From the NCBI GenBank assembly GCA_011033025.1, contig WFMF01000200.1, forward strand, positions 186,001-250,000: a stretch of 64,000 nt of DNA. The letters are read 5' to 3'. Made by a program: the position numbers and the translations under genes. Within the stretch, counting starts at the first letter, position 1; each line of letters begins with the position of its first letter. This document shows positions 1-10,103 of the stretch, piece after piece. The stretch is from Beroe forskalii (lineage: Eukaryota > Ctenophora > Nuda > Beroida > Beroidae). The notes under the pieces were generated by a model, which was not told the DNA's origin, did no database searches, and saw nothing but the letters and a program-made list of their open reading frames with translations.

Positions 1-58
1 GGCTAATGGAGGCTAATGGAGCCTAATTTTGGTCGTGTTCCTGTGGTACCATTTTGCC
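1..58 (-). repeat. End of a GGCTAATGGA-repeat element cut by the window edge
   Basis: The first bases are GGCTAATGGA repeats followed by a unique end. Read on the minus strand, positions 22-58 match the segment beginning near 25509: GGCAAAAT, then GTACCACAGGAA, then GACCAAAATTAG. This looks like the terminal segment of a repeat family that carries a satellite inside it. Here it abuts retrotransposon coding sequence, so it probably inserted into that retrotransposon. Confidence 0.6.
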
Positions 59-1526
59 AAGGATGGACCAATATATGGCTATCATCCAAAACCTAGTAAA
101 ACATGGTTAATTGTAAAACCAGAATTTCATGATGCTGCCTTAAAACTGTTTCCTGACATAAATGTTACTGCAGAAGGATATAGGTACTTAGGCTCATATA
201 TTGGCTCTGAAGAAGGAAAAGCTAACTTTGTCAATAAGGAGGTTGATGAATGGATCAAAGACGTTACTGGGCTAGCAGAAATAGCATCATCAGAGCCACA
301 GCTTGCATATGCTGGATTTGTATTATATATGGTGCTTCAAAAAGGTGGAATTTTCTAGCAAGAACCACACCAGGAGTGTCCGAACTGTTGAGTAGGCTAG
401 AATACCACATTAAGGATGTATTCATTCCAGTTATCCTGGGAAAACTACATGTATCTGAGCAGTTAAGAAAGATATTCGCCCTACCTGCCAGAATGGGTGG
501 TCTCAGCATTGCTAACATTTGTCAAACAGCAGAGCTGGAATATGGAAATTCTACTCTAGCAATGGAAGATCTGACAAATGCCGTATACAACCAAGAGAGC
601 TCATTCAATGTTGATGAATCCAAACAAAATAAGGTCATCACTCAGGTCAAGAAGAACAGACAAACCTTCTATGATCAATATAAGAATGATTTGGAGAAGG
701 AGATCAGTCCCCTTGTACAGCGACAACTAGAACTACTCTCAGAGAAAGGGGCTTCATCATGGCTAACATCACTACCCTTGAAAGAATATGGTTTTCTATT
801 GAATAAACAAGAATTCCATGATGCCATCAGTTTGAGGTATAACTTGACTCTGAGCTCATTGAACAGGCCACGTCTATGTGTGTGTGGTGAACCTAGCACA
901 ATCAACCACTGTCTCACCTGCAAACTTGGTGGCTATGTTTCCCTTAGACATGACTCGTTGAAAGGTACCATTGCAAAATTACTTGAACAGGTTTGCAAGG
1001 ACACAGTTATTGAACCAAGTCTGATACCTATAACCACTGAACAGCTTCAAAGGGGTACCGATGTGAGTGATGGGGCTCGACTTGATGTATGCACAAGAGG
1101 TTTCTGGACGCCTTTGGACAGAGCATTTACTGATATAAGGGTATTGCACCCACAAGCTCAATCCAATGCAAACACAAGCCTCTTCCAGATGTACAGGAGA
1201 CATGAGAATGAGAAGAAATCAAAGTACAATGACAGGGTACTGCAGGTTGAAAAAGCCACTTTCACTCCCCTCGTGTTCAGTACAACTGGTGGCATGGGAA
1301 ATGAAGCTGCAAGGTTTCTTAAGCATTTGGCTGTGAAACTGAGCAATAAGACTGGACAATCATACAGTGACACTGTTGCTTTTGTGCTTTTGTGAGGAGG
1401 CGTCTCAGATTTGACCTTCTCAAGACATGTGTCATTTCACTCCGGGGCTATAGAGGCAAGCCCAATGGTAAAACATCAGAAATGGACACTTTTGATCTGA
1501 ATCTCATACCTAAAACTGATTACTAA
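59..1526 (+). pseudogene. Retrotransposon RT C-terminus with restriction-like endonuclease motifs, copy A
   Basis: Broken 3' part of a non-LTR retrotransposon polyprotein. It begins inside the reverse transcriptase thumb region (GPIYGYHPKPSKTW). A frameshift lies near 335-350 and the reading continues in another frame to about 1390. Near 880-960 there is a CCHC knuckle (C-x-C-G, then H-x3-C) followed by RHD, then GARLDV and TDIRV. This is the order of the knuckle and PD-(D/E)XK-like motifs of R2/NeSL-type endonucleases. A short insertion near 1385-1400 introduces a stop; the homologous C-terminus (LRGYRG...LNLIP) continues in a shifted frame to a stop at 1524-1526. The copy at 55503-56232 is intact across this point. 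Assignment to the R2/NeSL group rests on motif order; the knuckle and RLD signature are seen directly. Confidence 0.75.
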
Positions 1527-1965
1527 TTTATTGGAGTTGCTAATTCTTTTATATCAAAATCTGTTGTTGAGATAAATTGAATTATGTTTTTTATTGTCAA
1601 GTTATCCATCTTAATCATTGTTCAGACGTTTGCACCCTACTATTTGACACTGACATTTAAGGGATTCTGGATAATGGATTCTGACAGGGGGTGTTTTTAT
1701 ACTTTATTCTTTTATTGAATTCTCTGATTTCAGATTTAGTTTAATATAATTCAGATGTGTTTTTTAATACTGCATAATATTTTCCTTACCTATTTTATCA
1801 TCTCTCTCCTTCCCTATTAAACCTTGAATCATATAATATTGATTGATATCAGATTTTATTATATATATTTATTATTTGACTCTGTTATTGCGATACACCA
1901 TCCATCATGAATGTTTGGTGCTTTCTCGAGCTATATAATATTTTACTCTCCTCGGAGATTTTTTC
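1527..1965 (+). repeat. 3' untranslated tail of the copy-A retrotransposon
   Basis: AT-rich non-coding sequence after the stop codon. About 1615-1665 recurs on the minus strand near 55390-55440, behind copy B. About 1780-1960 recurs on the minus strand at 51112-51300. This marks it as the shared 3' tail of the family. Confidence 0.65.
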
Positions 1966-2052
1966 ATTACAGCAAGGATGTCTACTTAGTTTGCCAGGCT
2001 AGGCAAATAACAGAAGTTTGACAAGGACAAGAGTGTTTTGACATAAGTTGTA

Positions 2053-3329
2053 GTGATACCTTTAACATCCAGGTAATTGAAGACAACACAGAGCTCAGTA
2101 AGCTCAGTAAGCTCAATATTTATAAAAGTATGGGTCCAGATAAAGTGCATCCAAAGCTTCTGAATGCACTGTCTAGGGATCAGACTTTTGTTGATGCAGT
2201 GTGTAAATTATTCCAAAAATGTATAGATTCAGGCACTCTACCTAGAGTGTGGAAAACTGCAACTGTTGTAGCATTGTTTAAGTCAGGGTCTAAGTCTAAG
2301 GCTTTAAATTACAGGCCTGTATCTTTAACTTGTATTATGTGTAAAGTCTTAGAGCAGATAATCCGTAAACAAATGGTTATATTCTTAGAAAATAAAATTA
2401 ATAAACATCAGCATGGGTTTGTTAACAAGAAGTCTTGTCTGACAAATCTCCTAGAAACATTCGATGCTATTTTCAGTATACTAGAGGATGGGGATGCTGT
2501 TGATATTTTATATTTTGATTTTCTCAAGGCTTTTGATAAGGTTCCACATTATAGGCTTCTAAGTAAACTAGAAAATCTTGGTATAAAAGGGAACTTACTA
2601 GGGCTCTTAAGGAGTTTTCTTAATGACAGAAGTATGAGAGTTTATGTTAATGGTAAATACTCTTCATTCAAAAAAGTGTTGTCAGGGGTACCACAAGGTT
2701 CAGTACTAGGCCCTTTATTGTTCATATTGTTTATTAATGATTTGCCAGAAAATATAATCAATACTGTTAAGTTGTTTGCTGATGATTTAAAATTGATTGG
2801 AAGAGCAAACAGTGCAAAAACAATTAATGATGACTTGAATCAATTAGAAAGGTGGGAAAAGTTATGGCTTTTGAATTTTAATGCTTCAAAATGTAAGGTT
2901 ATGCATATAAACTATAATAAGAACCCAATGAATAGTTACAGTTTGAATGGTCAAGATATAGAAGTATCTCATCAGGAAAAAGATTTGGGGGTTCTCATCT
3001 CAGATTCCCTTCTTTGGAATGATCAGATAAGTAAAAGTATTAGTAAAGCTAACCAAATGATGAATTGGATTATTAGAAACTTTGCTCTCCGTGAAAAGAA
3101 TGTTATGCTGAAGATATATAAAGCTTTGATAAGACCACATCTTGAGTATGGAGTTCAGCTGTGGTGCCCATCTCCTGAGCATGGGAACTGGTCTCTGATT
3201 CTTAGTCTTGAGTGTGTCCAGAGGCGTTTCACACGTCTAATTGATGGGATGGGCCACCTGCCTTACTCAGAGAGACTTGGGTGTCTACAGCTGACTACTC
3301 TGGCTGAGCGTCGCTACCGTGGGGATCTT
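2053..3329 (+). pseudogene. CR1/Jockey-like LINE reverse transcriptase, 5' portion
   Basis: 5'-truncated LINE coding sequence with no endonuclease domain left. The reading frame is open before the first ATG (2130), so the ATG is internal. RT landmarks in order are NYRPVSLT, FLKAFDKVPH (motif A), SGVPQGSVLGPLLFILFIND (motif B) and KLFADDLKL (catalytic FADD, motif C), then the thumb region ending in ERRYRGDL. The frame is uninterrupted up to the insertion at 3330 and resumes at 5422. The two halves join in frame once the insertion and one target-site copy are disregarded. Clade assignment to CR1/Jockey is by general resemblance. Confidence 0.85.
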
Positions 3330-3360
3330 TGTTTATACCCCCTTTCCCTGTACCAAAGGA

Positions 3361-4646
3361 GGGGGGGTCGACCTATTTTTTGTTTTTTTTGTTAAATTAA
3401 GGTAAATGTTGTTTTCTGAAAAAAAAACAAAAAAAACAAAAAAAACAAAAAAAAACAAAAAACAAAAACAAAAAAAAAAAAACAAAAAAAACAAAAAAAC
3501 AAAAAAACAAAAAAAACAAAAAAAAAAAAAAAAAAAACAAAAAAAAAAAAACATAAACCAAAAAATATGAAAACCAAAAAATATGAAAGGGAATTTGGTT
3601 TGTGCCTATTTTGCTGCTGTGGAGTCGTCTTCGAAATCGAGTGAAACTGCACTCTAATAAAGTATTATGCGATAGAACGCTATTTTCCCTACTCTGAACA
3701 TCTGTAACTCAGAGAGTTTTCGCCAGATTATGTGTTACTTCGATACACATTGCTTCTAGACCTAGAGATTTAGCAATAGAGGAGTTCTCAATTTAAGGCG
3801 ATCGGTCGAAAATTGTTGTCGCAGGAGGCTTCTAAAAATGTAACTGCCAAATGCTTGAAATAACGTTTAAGACGAAAATTTAGAATGTTGCCCTATTCGG
3901 TGATACAATGACGAAGTGATAATGGTTTCTCAATGTCTCAATAAATAGGAATGAGAAATCTACGATGAAATTGTGAAGCACGTAAGTTCACGTGGAAGTT
4001 TTCTAGAAATTAGGGGATTTCAAGAAATTTATATTTGCATAGGTCATTCGACTTGATTATAGTGAAACAAGTTCAGATGCGATAGAAACATGTAAACTTG
4101 ATGTCAGTTTCTGTATTTCAACCCGTGAGTTCACGTCGATGAGTTGTAGGAATTAGGTAATAAGAAATACGTGACCAATGTTGTTAGTTCCGAGTTAGAA
4201 TAAGGTTTGGTTATGTGGGCTCGAACTGACAAAATGAATGTGAAAATGGATTTTCCACACTCAATTCAGCAGAAGGTTACTACGCCAACCTTAATAACTT
4301 GATGTATCAATAGTATTATATTTCCTCTTTTATTTGTTTTTAATCTATTTTGTAATTTTTGTATTTTTGTATTTCATGTTTTTTGTTTTTTATGTTTTTG
4401 TTTTTTGTTTTTTATGTTTTTTTTTGTTTTTTTTGTTTTTTTGTTTAGTATTTTTTGTTTTTTTGTTTTTTTTTGTTTTTTTTTGTATTTTTTGTATTTT
4501 TTGTTTTTTTTGTTTTTTTTGTTTTTTTGTTTTTTTGTTTTTTTGTTTTTTTTGTTTTTTTTGTTTTTTTTGTTAAGGTAAATGTGATTTTTTGAAAAAA
4601 ACAAAAAACAAAAAAAACAAAAAAATAGGTATGTCGGCCACCCCCC
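3361..4646 (+). mobile_element. PolyT/polyA-rich inverted-repeat element, copy 1
   Basis: Non-autonomous element flanked by the 6-bp direct repeat AAAGGA (3355-3360 and 4647-4652). Ends are inverted: a run of G, then a GTCGACCTA- or GGCCGACATA-type block, then TTTTTTG repeats. Each end also carries TTAAGGTAAATG next to an A-rich or T-rich tract, and these two blocks are in direct orientation. The roughly 700-bp core (about 3590-4320) has no credible ORF. An inverted second copy lies at 52930-54305. Confidence 0.8.
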
Positions 4647-4701
4647 AAAGGAAGAGACTTGGTTAACACACAAGTATATAGAAGTAGAATATATATCTAC
4701 G

Positions 4702-4710
4702 TATATAAAG
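4702..4710 (+). promoter_or_regulatory. TATA-like box in the solo LTR
   Basis: TATATAAAG lies in the unique part of the LTR, followed by a CT-rich stretch. This is the usual position for an LTR core promoter, about 700 bp before the LTR end. Function is inferred only. Confidence 0.4.
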
Positions 4711-5421
4711 TACTTGCTCTCTCTCTAACTCACATCTTAACTCAGATAACAACTCTTTAATCCAAAACTCAATATATCAAAGTAAAACCTTCAGTTCCCA
4801 ATTCGCTACCGCGCTATATCAACATAAGATGTGACCCAACTCTTTCCCAACACTGATGATGATCGTAGTTGTAGATGCTTGAGATCACGTACGTCAGATG
4901 ATTCCCAAAGGTGAGTGTCCCCGTGTCGAGTGTCTCCCGAACTCGGCACTACCGTTATCCGCAATGTGGCCCACCTGGGCTTGCACAGTTCCCTGGATTG
5001 AACTTCCGGTTGGCAGACTCCTGTCGCCCAACTTGAAACTCCCAACTGGGCTAACACCAGTTGCCCTAACAAAAGTCCCGACTTGGCTGACTCCGGTCGC
5101 CCAAACAAAACCTGAGATCGTAAATAGAATAAACTCTCTCACAACGTACTCCGTCTCACCAAGAGAATATAAATAATATTATGTATGTCGTATATGAATA
5201 TCATTGAGTCAAGGAAACAACCAACAGACGAACAAACTACTTTACACGATAACGACTTAACTTACCCCACTGGGGTACAAACTCCTCTAATGGAAGTAGA
5301 GTTTCTCCGTTGTCTTCTGTGCCGCCTACCCGCCTAACTGTCCAAATAAACCTTCTTTCTTCCCGTCACTAAAACTGTCTTGTCATCCTAGATAGGAATG
5401 TGGTGAAATACCAACAATCTT

Positions 5422-5835
5422 ATCGAAACTTTCAAAGCTTATAAGGATATGAATGGGCTAAAGCATATTTTTAAGTTCAGTAGGCATAGGAGTAATATAA
5501 TCTCATGTTTGAAGACTAGTACCACTATTCCTAATGGCGTCAAAAAGTTACACAGAAGGTTTCTAACAGAGAGAATAAGGGAAATTTGGAATAAACTACC
5601 ATTTTTTGTCCGTGACTCTGATTCAATTATCAGTTTTAAATGTAACCTTGAAAACTTTAAATCTGCATGTCTAAGAGAAGGTTTATGTTCAGGTGCATAC
5701 TATTGGAATGTTTCTAATGAAGTGTTATCTAGAATTGAGACTCCTGCATATCTAATTAGTAGATCTAAGCAGGTAGAGTTCTTACGTGCAAATCCTTTTT
5801 TAGCAAAAAAGAGGTATTTCAACTTACGATATTAA
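5422..5835 (+). pseudogene. LINE reverse transcriptase, C-terminal portion
   Basis: This continues the LINE ORF broken at 3329. The first codons read I-E-T-F-K-A-Y-K-D-M-N-G-L, the expected continuation of RRYRGDL in CR1/Jockey-type proteins. The remainder has the usual C-terminal region (FLTERIREIWNKLP, then a FKCNLENF-type helix) and stops at 5833-5835. No frameshift is present in this half, so the LINE copy was probably intact downstream of its 5' truncation when the LTR landed in it. Confidence 0.85.
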
Positions 5836-8050
5836 CATTTTAAGTATGGGGCCATTTCATGTTAATTTGCTCATTTCCAGCAGTTAGTTTATTAATCATA
5901 CCTATCCAGTTTTTTAGTAATCTTTTCAAGTTAATCATTTCTTTTTCAGCTATGATAATTGCAATACCAATTAAATCTATATATTGCATTACCAAATAAA
6001 TGTATATGTAGCTTTGGAATGGTTTTTTTACTTAATTATATTTGACTTAATTATATTTGACTAGGTTTAGAATTAATTGCTGCTGTTAATTGCAATCAAA
6101 AGTATTAATTTATTAACCGTACAAAATTATGTTATTGTTATCTATTTTTCAATGTTAATGTTTAGATGACATGGGCTGGAAGATCCAGCGTACTGTTTAA
6201 TGAAACATTGATATTTTGTGGACAAGAGTGTTGATGTATTTCATCAAAATTATTATTTTATTTTTATTTATTTTACAATACTTTTTCATTTCTTACTAAT
6301 TATACCTAGATGTTATATAACATATAAGTATACAAGCTATGTGAGAGAGTTATCATTATCAATTATTTTTAACTTTTACCTTATTTCTTTCATGTATAAA
6401 TTGGGAATGTTTTTAGTTTTTATCTTTTTTCTTTTTCATTAGGATGTTTTCATCCTCTTTTGCTAATACTGAGCATGTGTTTTAAATTTTATAGTTCTTT
6501 TTCAAATTTGTTGAGCCATGCATTTCGAGTAACCAGTTTAGTTTAGTTTTTGTGCTCTGAAGTGCTTCTAACTTTCAGTCACTACTGATTTTCTTTTGGA
6601 TGTTTTCATCCATTTCTATGCATGCTTTTTTAACCTTAAATTATTACATAATTTTCATTTTAATATTGTTGTTACATGCATTTCTGGTAACCAGTTTAGC
6701 ACAGTTTTGATATAGTACATTGTGCTCGCAAGAAGGAGCATGTTTCCTGTAGATTTATTAATTAATTATTAATTATCAATATCTTCTGAAAATCTTAAGA
6801 AGCATCATTAAATTTGTTTTATTAAGGTAACCTTGTAAAGGTTTGTAAAATCTTTGTAAAATCTGTGTAAAACCTTTGTAAAATCTGTGGCTCTTGATGA
6901 GGACATAAAAAAAGAAAACAGTCAAAAATTAATGAGGAATTTGTGACTGACACTAGGCAGTGGGCATTGACATCAGGTCATCTGCTGTCCACACATATAT
7001 GTTTCCTAAACAAATTTTCAAATATTCCAGCTCATACTGTCAGTAGATTTGTGTGGTTGTGTGAAATTGGAAACCCCCTCCCTCCCCCAAGGTGATTACG
7101 TAATATGTGAACGATCCCTAATTACCTGCTGCTATTTATTTGCATATCAGTTAATCTACATTTTATATTTTAATCTACATTTTATATTTTAATTATTATT
7201 AAATTTATTTGCATTTTATGCACATGAATGTGATATGTGATGAGAAAGTAACCTATTGTGGGCACTTCGACTTAAGGGTACTTAATTCTAGTGAAACATA
7301 TTGATGAGAAGATTGTTTGAATAGTTGAGTTGATGTAATATCAAAATTATTCCATTCCATTCCATTCCGTTGTTTGATTCATTCCATTCATTATCATCAT
7401 TGAGTTTCATTCATCTCATTCACTTGATATCATGAAGGATCACATTAAAGATGATTCCAGCTCATACTGTTTGCTTATATTGTCAGTGGTGTGTGAGTTG
7501 ATGGGCATTGTCTATTTATTCTGACATGGGGTGACCATCCAAATTTGATATGTTGTACATGGAAGGGTAGGATCTGGGTTTGTGTTAGGAAACACAATTT
7601 GTATAATCCATCATTTGACACAATTGTTTGGACAACAGAACCTCTCAGCTGCTTCAGTTTCTTGTTTAACATGCCTCTCAGCAAGGACATTCAAGTTCAC
7701 TAGTTTTTGGTTTGCAGAACTACAGGAAAGAATATTTGTAGCTGTCATGCAATTGATAATTATTTTCACCTTTTGACCAATGGTGTATTACTAGTTAACT
7801 TGCATAGTTCATGTTTGAGTTAGTGTGGTTTTTCTACAACTTTTATCAGAGGGCACACTCCTTTTCTTTTTCACTTTTATAGACCGCTTGGGTTACATCC
7901 AACCGGCCATGGGCCATAGTTTTTAATGATTTCATTTGTTGTTCATTGTATTAATAATTTTTCACTAAGTCATCTCTTTTTTAACAATTTGCCTATTTCA
8001 GGGATTTTAGGATGGACCAATTACCTTGATGTGACAGTGCTATGTGAGGA
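5836..8050. other. AT-rich non-coding stretch with LINE tail and MITE end
   Basis: No convincing gene. About 6725-6770 (CTCGCAAGAAGGAGCATG, then TGTAGATTTATTAA) recurs at 57625-57665 and is probably a LINE 3' tail. Short GTAAAATCTGTG tandem repeats lie at 6835-6890. The segment near 7086-7114, ending TATGTGAACGATCCCT, matches the terminal sequence of the MITE at 34533. A short ATTCC run lies at 7348-7380. Confidence 0.5.
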
Positions 8051-8056
8051 ATTCTC

Positions 8057-8995
8057 ATGGCAAATATAGTTAAAAACTTCTTTACTTCAGATCATTTAGT
8101 ATATTGTAGCAATGATAGCCCTAATTCGATTCCTGAAATGTCAAAAAACCAGCTTCCATTCAACAAAGCCTTCTTGACCATTGCTCTCATTGAACCAGAA
8201 AGAACAGTTTCAGCATCATTAGATGAGCTTGATCAGTGTATGATAAATAAATGGGATTTACTCAATGGTGATACAGGCTATGAAAGTCTTTTTAACAATA
8301 ATGATGATGATAAAATAGTACATTTTACTGATGAAAGTCCAAACAGATACTCACTAACTAGTATATCTGAAAATTCTGAAACTGACTCTCCACTATCTCT
8401 CTCTTCTTCACCATTATGTAGAGATTTGTCACTGGAAGATTTGCTTAGTTGCGAAATCCCAGAGATCAGTGATACAGAGTCAATTTTGTCCCTAAAAAGT
8501 CCTACTAGCAATGAGGCAACGGACTCTCCTGATCCCAAAGACTTAAATTCTGGTTTTTCAACGGAGCCACAAGTTCCGAAGAGTATACTCAAAAAAAATG
8601 TTTACCAACCTGATCTTCTTTCAGAACCAAGAAAACATTCTGAATATAGAAATCCTTATTTTCGCAGAGATTTCAAGAGTGTTTCACACTTGGAAAGATA
8701 TTTACAACCAACTATTCAGAGGCAAAAGAAACTATCAGTTCCTGCTAGACTACCTTTGAGGACATTGAAGCATACACTAAAGGCTAATATCAAGTTCCTC
8801 AATTCATTGAAACAGACAAATGATTGTTCAGCTGAGTTGATAAATTTACTCATCAAGCAAGGTGAAAGGCTTAACAGTGATATAAAACTTGTTCTCTTAT
8901 ATAATGTCATTAAATACAGTGGAATTGCTGCCTTTGGTCTATTCTTAAGCTTTTCAGCTGTCAGCTATTTAGCAAAACTTATAAAGAACAAATGA
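8057..8995 (+). CDS. Tail-anchored membrane protein with a BH3-like motif
   Basis: Single uninterrupted ORF of 312 residues; I do not recognise the family. Residues 1-170 are acidic and Ser-rich and look disordered. Residues 175-245 are basic and Pro/Arg-rich (SILKKN at 176-181). A hydrophobic segment at about 287-307 (GIAAFGLFLSFSAVSYLAKL) is followed by a short basic tail, typical of a C-terminal anchor in mitochondrial or ER membrane. Residues 261-273 (LINLLIKQGERLN) fit the BH3 spacing: hydrophobic at -8 and -4 from the Gly, acidic at +1, Leu at +3, then Asn. The -1 position is Gln instead of hydrophobic, so a BH3 call is only a hypothesis. The gene is in the same orientation as TAB1, about 1.1 kb upstream of it. 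The start is the first ATG in frame. Coding potential is convincing; function is open. Confidence 0.7.
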   Translation: MANIVKNFFTSDHLVYCSNDSPNSIPEMSKNQLPFNKAFLTIALIEPERTVSASLDELDQCMINKWDLLNGDTGYESLFNNNDDDKIVHFTDESPNRYSLTSISENSETDSPLSLSSSPLCRDLSLEDLLSCEIPEISDTESILSLKSPTSNEATDSPDPKDLNSGFSTEPQVPKSILKKNVYQPDLLSEPRKHSEYRNPYFRRDFKSVSHLERYLQPTIQRQKKLSVPARLPLRTLKHTLKANIKFLNSLKQTNDCSAELINLLIKQGERLNSDIKLVLLYNVIKYSGIAAFGLFLSFSAVSYLAKLIKNK

Positions 8996-10103
8996 GAACA
9001 TTATAAATGTATGAAAATATTTATAATTTATAATCCTAATTTAATAGAATTGTTATTATAATACCCTGTTAATAAGGACATAGGTAAGTTGGTATGAGTG
9101 ACTAAATTATCCTTCTATTATAAGTTATGGGTTGTTTTTAATTAGTTCAGATTAAAAATTAGATGTTTGTAGAATAATTCATTTAAGATTTTGTTTTATA
9201 TTTTTATATGCTAGTGGCTAATAATTTTGAAGGGTTTATTAGATCAAGACTTATAGCTTTATAGGAGTATAGGTAATCAAAAGTCATAATTCCTTGGCAC
9301 ACCATATAGTTTTGGTATCTTTAAATTTTCTGACTTTCATCGGAATCACTCTTCCTTGCATTATCACATTTTTCTTTGACTTAGATAAACTTAGTCTTAA
9401 TGATACTATTTAAATATATATTGATACCATAATCTTTATGGCATACTGACATTAGCGAATATTACAAAGTATGTTATATAGGCTAATTGGGAATGAAAAA
9501 AAGTTTTTCCTTGACCTTTGTTTATATATCTTTTCAATAATCAGCAGTAGCTAATTATAGGCATTCATGCATGGTTGTTTTCAGTACTTAGAGTGAATTA
9601 TTATGCTATGACTTTGTATGTTCAAAATCATTTTGGATGACAGTTTGATAATAATTGGAGTTCTTTCTTTAATGCTCTGCAAAGTTTGATAAACTTTTCA
9701 ATTCACCTTTACATTTTTCATATAATGTTGCATGAGTAATACTTTTACCTTAAATTTTAATTTTAAATCCTCTCTTGGGTACATGATAGAACTTTTGACA
9801 CATGACGCATGATAAGATGATAGAACTATTTCCATTTCATACATTTATTGATTAGTTGATATTATAGATATCAAAGTTGGATTTACTTTATATTGAATTT
9901 GTTTTATATTTGAATATCAACTTATCAATACAATCCTTCATTAATTTATATGGATCTTGGTATGTGCCTCAAAAGCTAATCAATCCATCTTTTTGTATGG
10001 TCTTTCATGTGATCATTGACATCTATGTACTTTTGAATGCATAGTAATCAATTTTACATCTGATGACGTCCAGGTTATGTAAATTCTTCGACTCACTGTG
10101 GAG
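8996..10103. other. AT-rich intergenic region between two + strand genes
   Basis: No ORF, repeat copy or RNA gene recognised. A potential splice acceptor (GACGTCCAG at about 10065-10073) just before the TAB1 start could end a 5'-untranslated intron. Confidence 0.4.

Larger units (their letters stand above)
3330..5416. mobile_element. Solo LTR inserted in a LINE, with a nested element inside
   Basis: The insertion begins TGTT and ends AACA. It is flanked by the 5-bp direct repeat ATCTT (3325-3329 and 5417-5421), the hallmark of an LTR-retrotransposon LTR. Without the nested element at 3361-4646 and its duplicated 6 bp it is about 795 bp long. It contains a TATA-like box at 4702-4710 and no internal coding region, so it is best read as a solo LTR left by recombination. 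No second copy of the LTR is in the window, so the family cannot be named. Confidence 0.75.

Noticed and set aside
4334..4673. Phe-rich and Lys-rich ORFs
   Set aside because: Translations of TTTTTTG/CAAAAAA repeats in a transposon arm; the same applies at 3392-3652 and 52837-54385.
6218..6442. 74-codon hydrophobic ORF
   Set aside because: Composition follows the local AT richness; no supporting signal.
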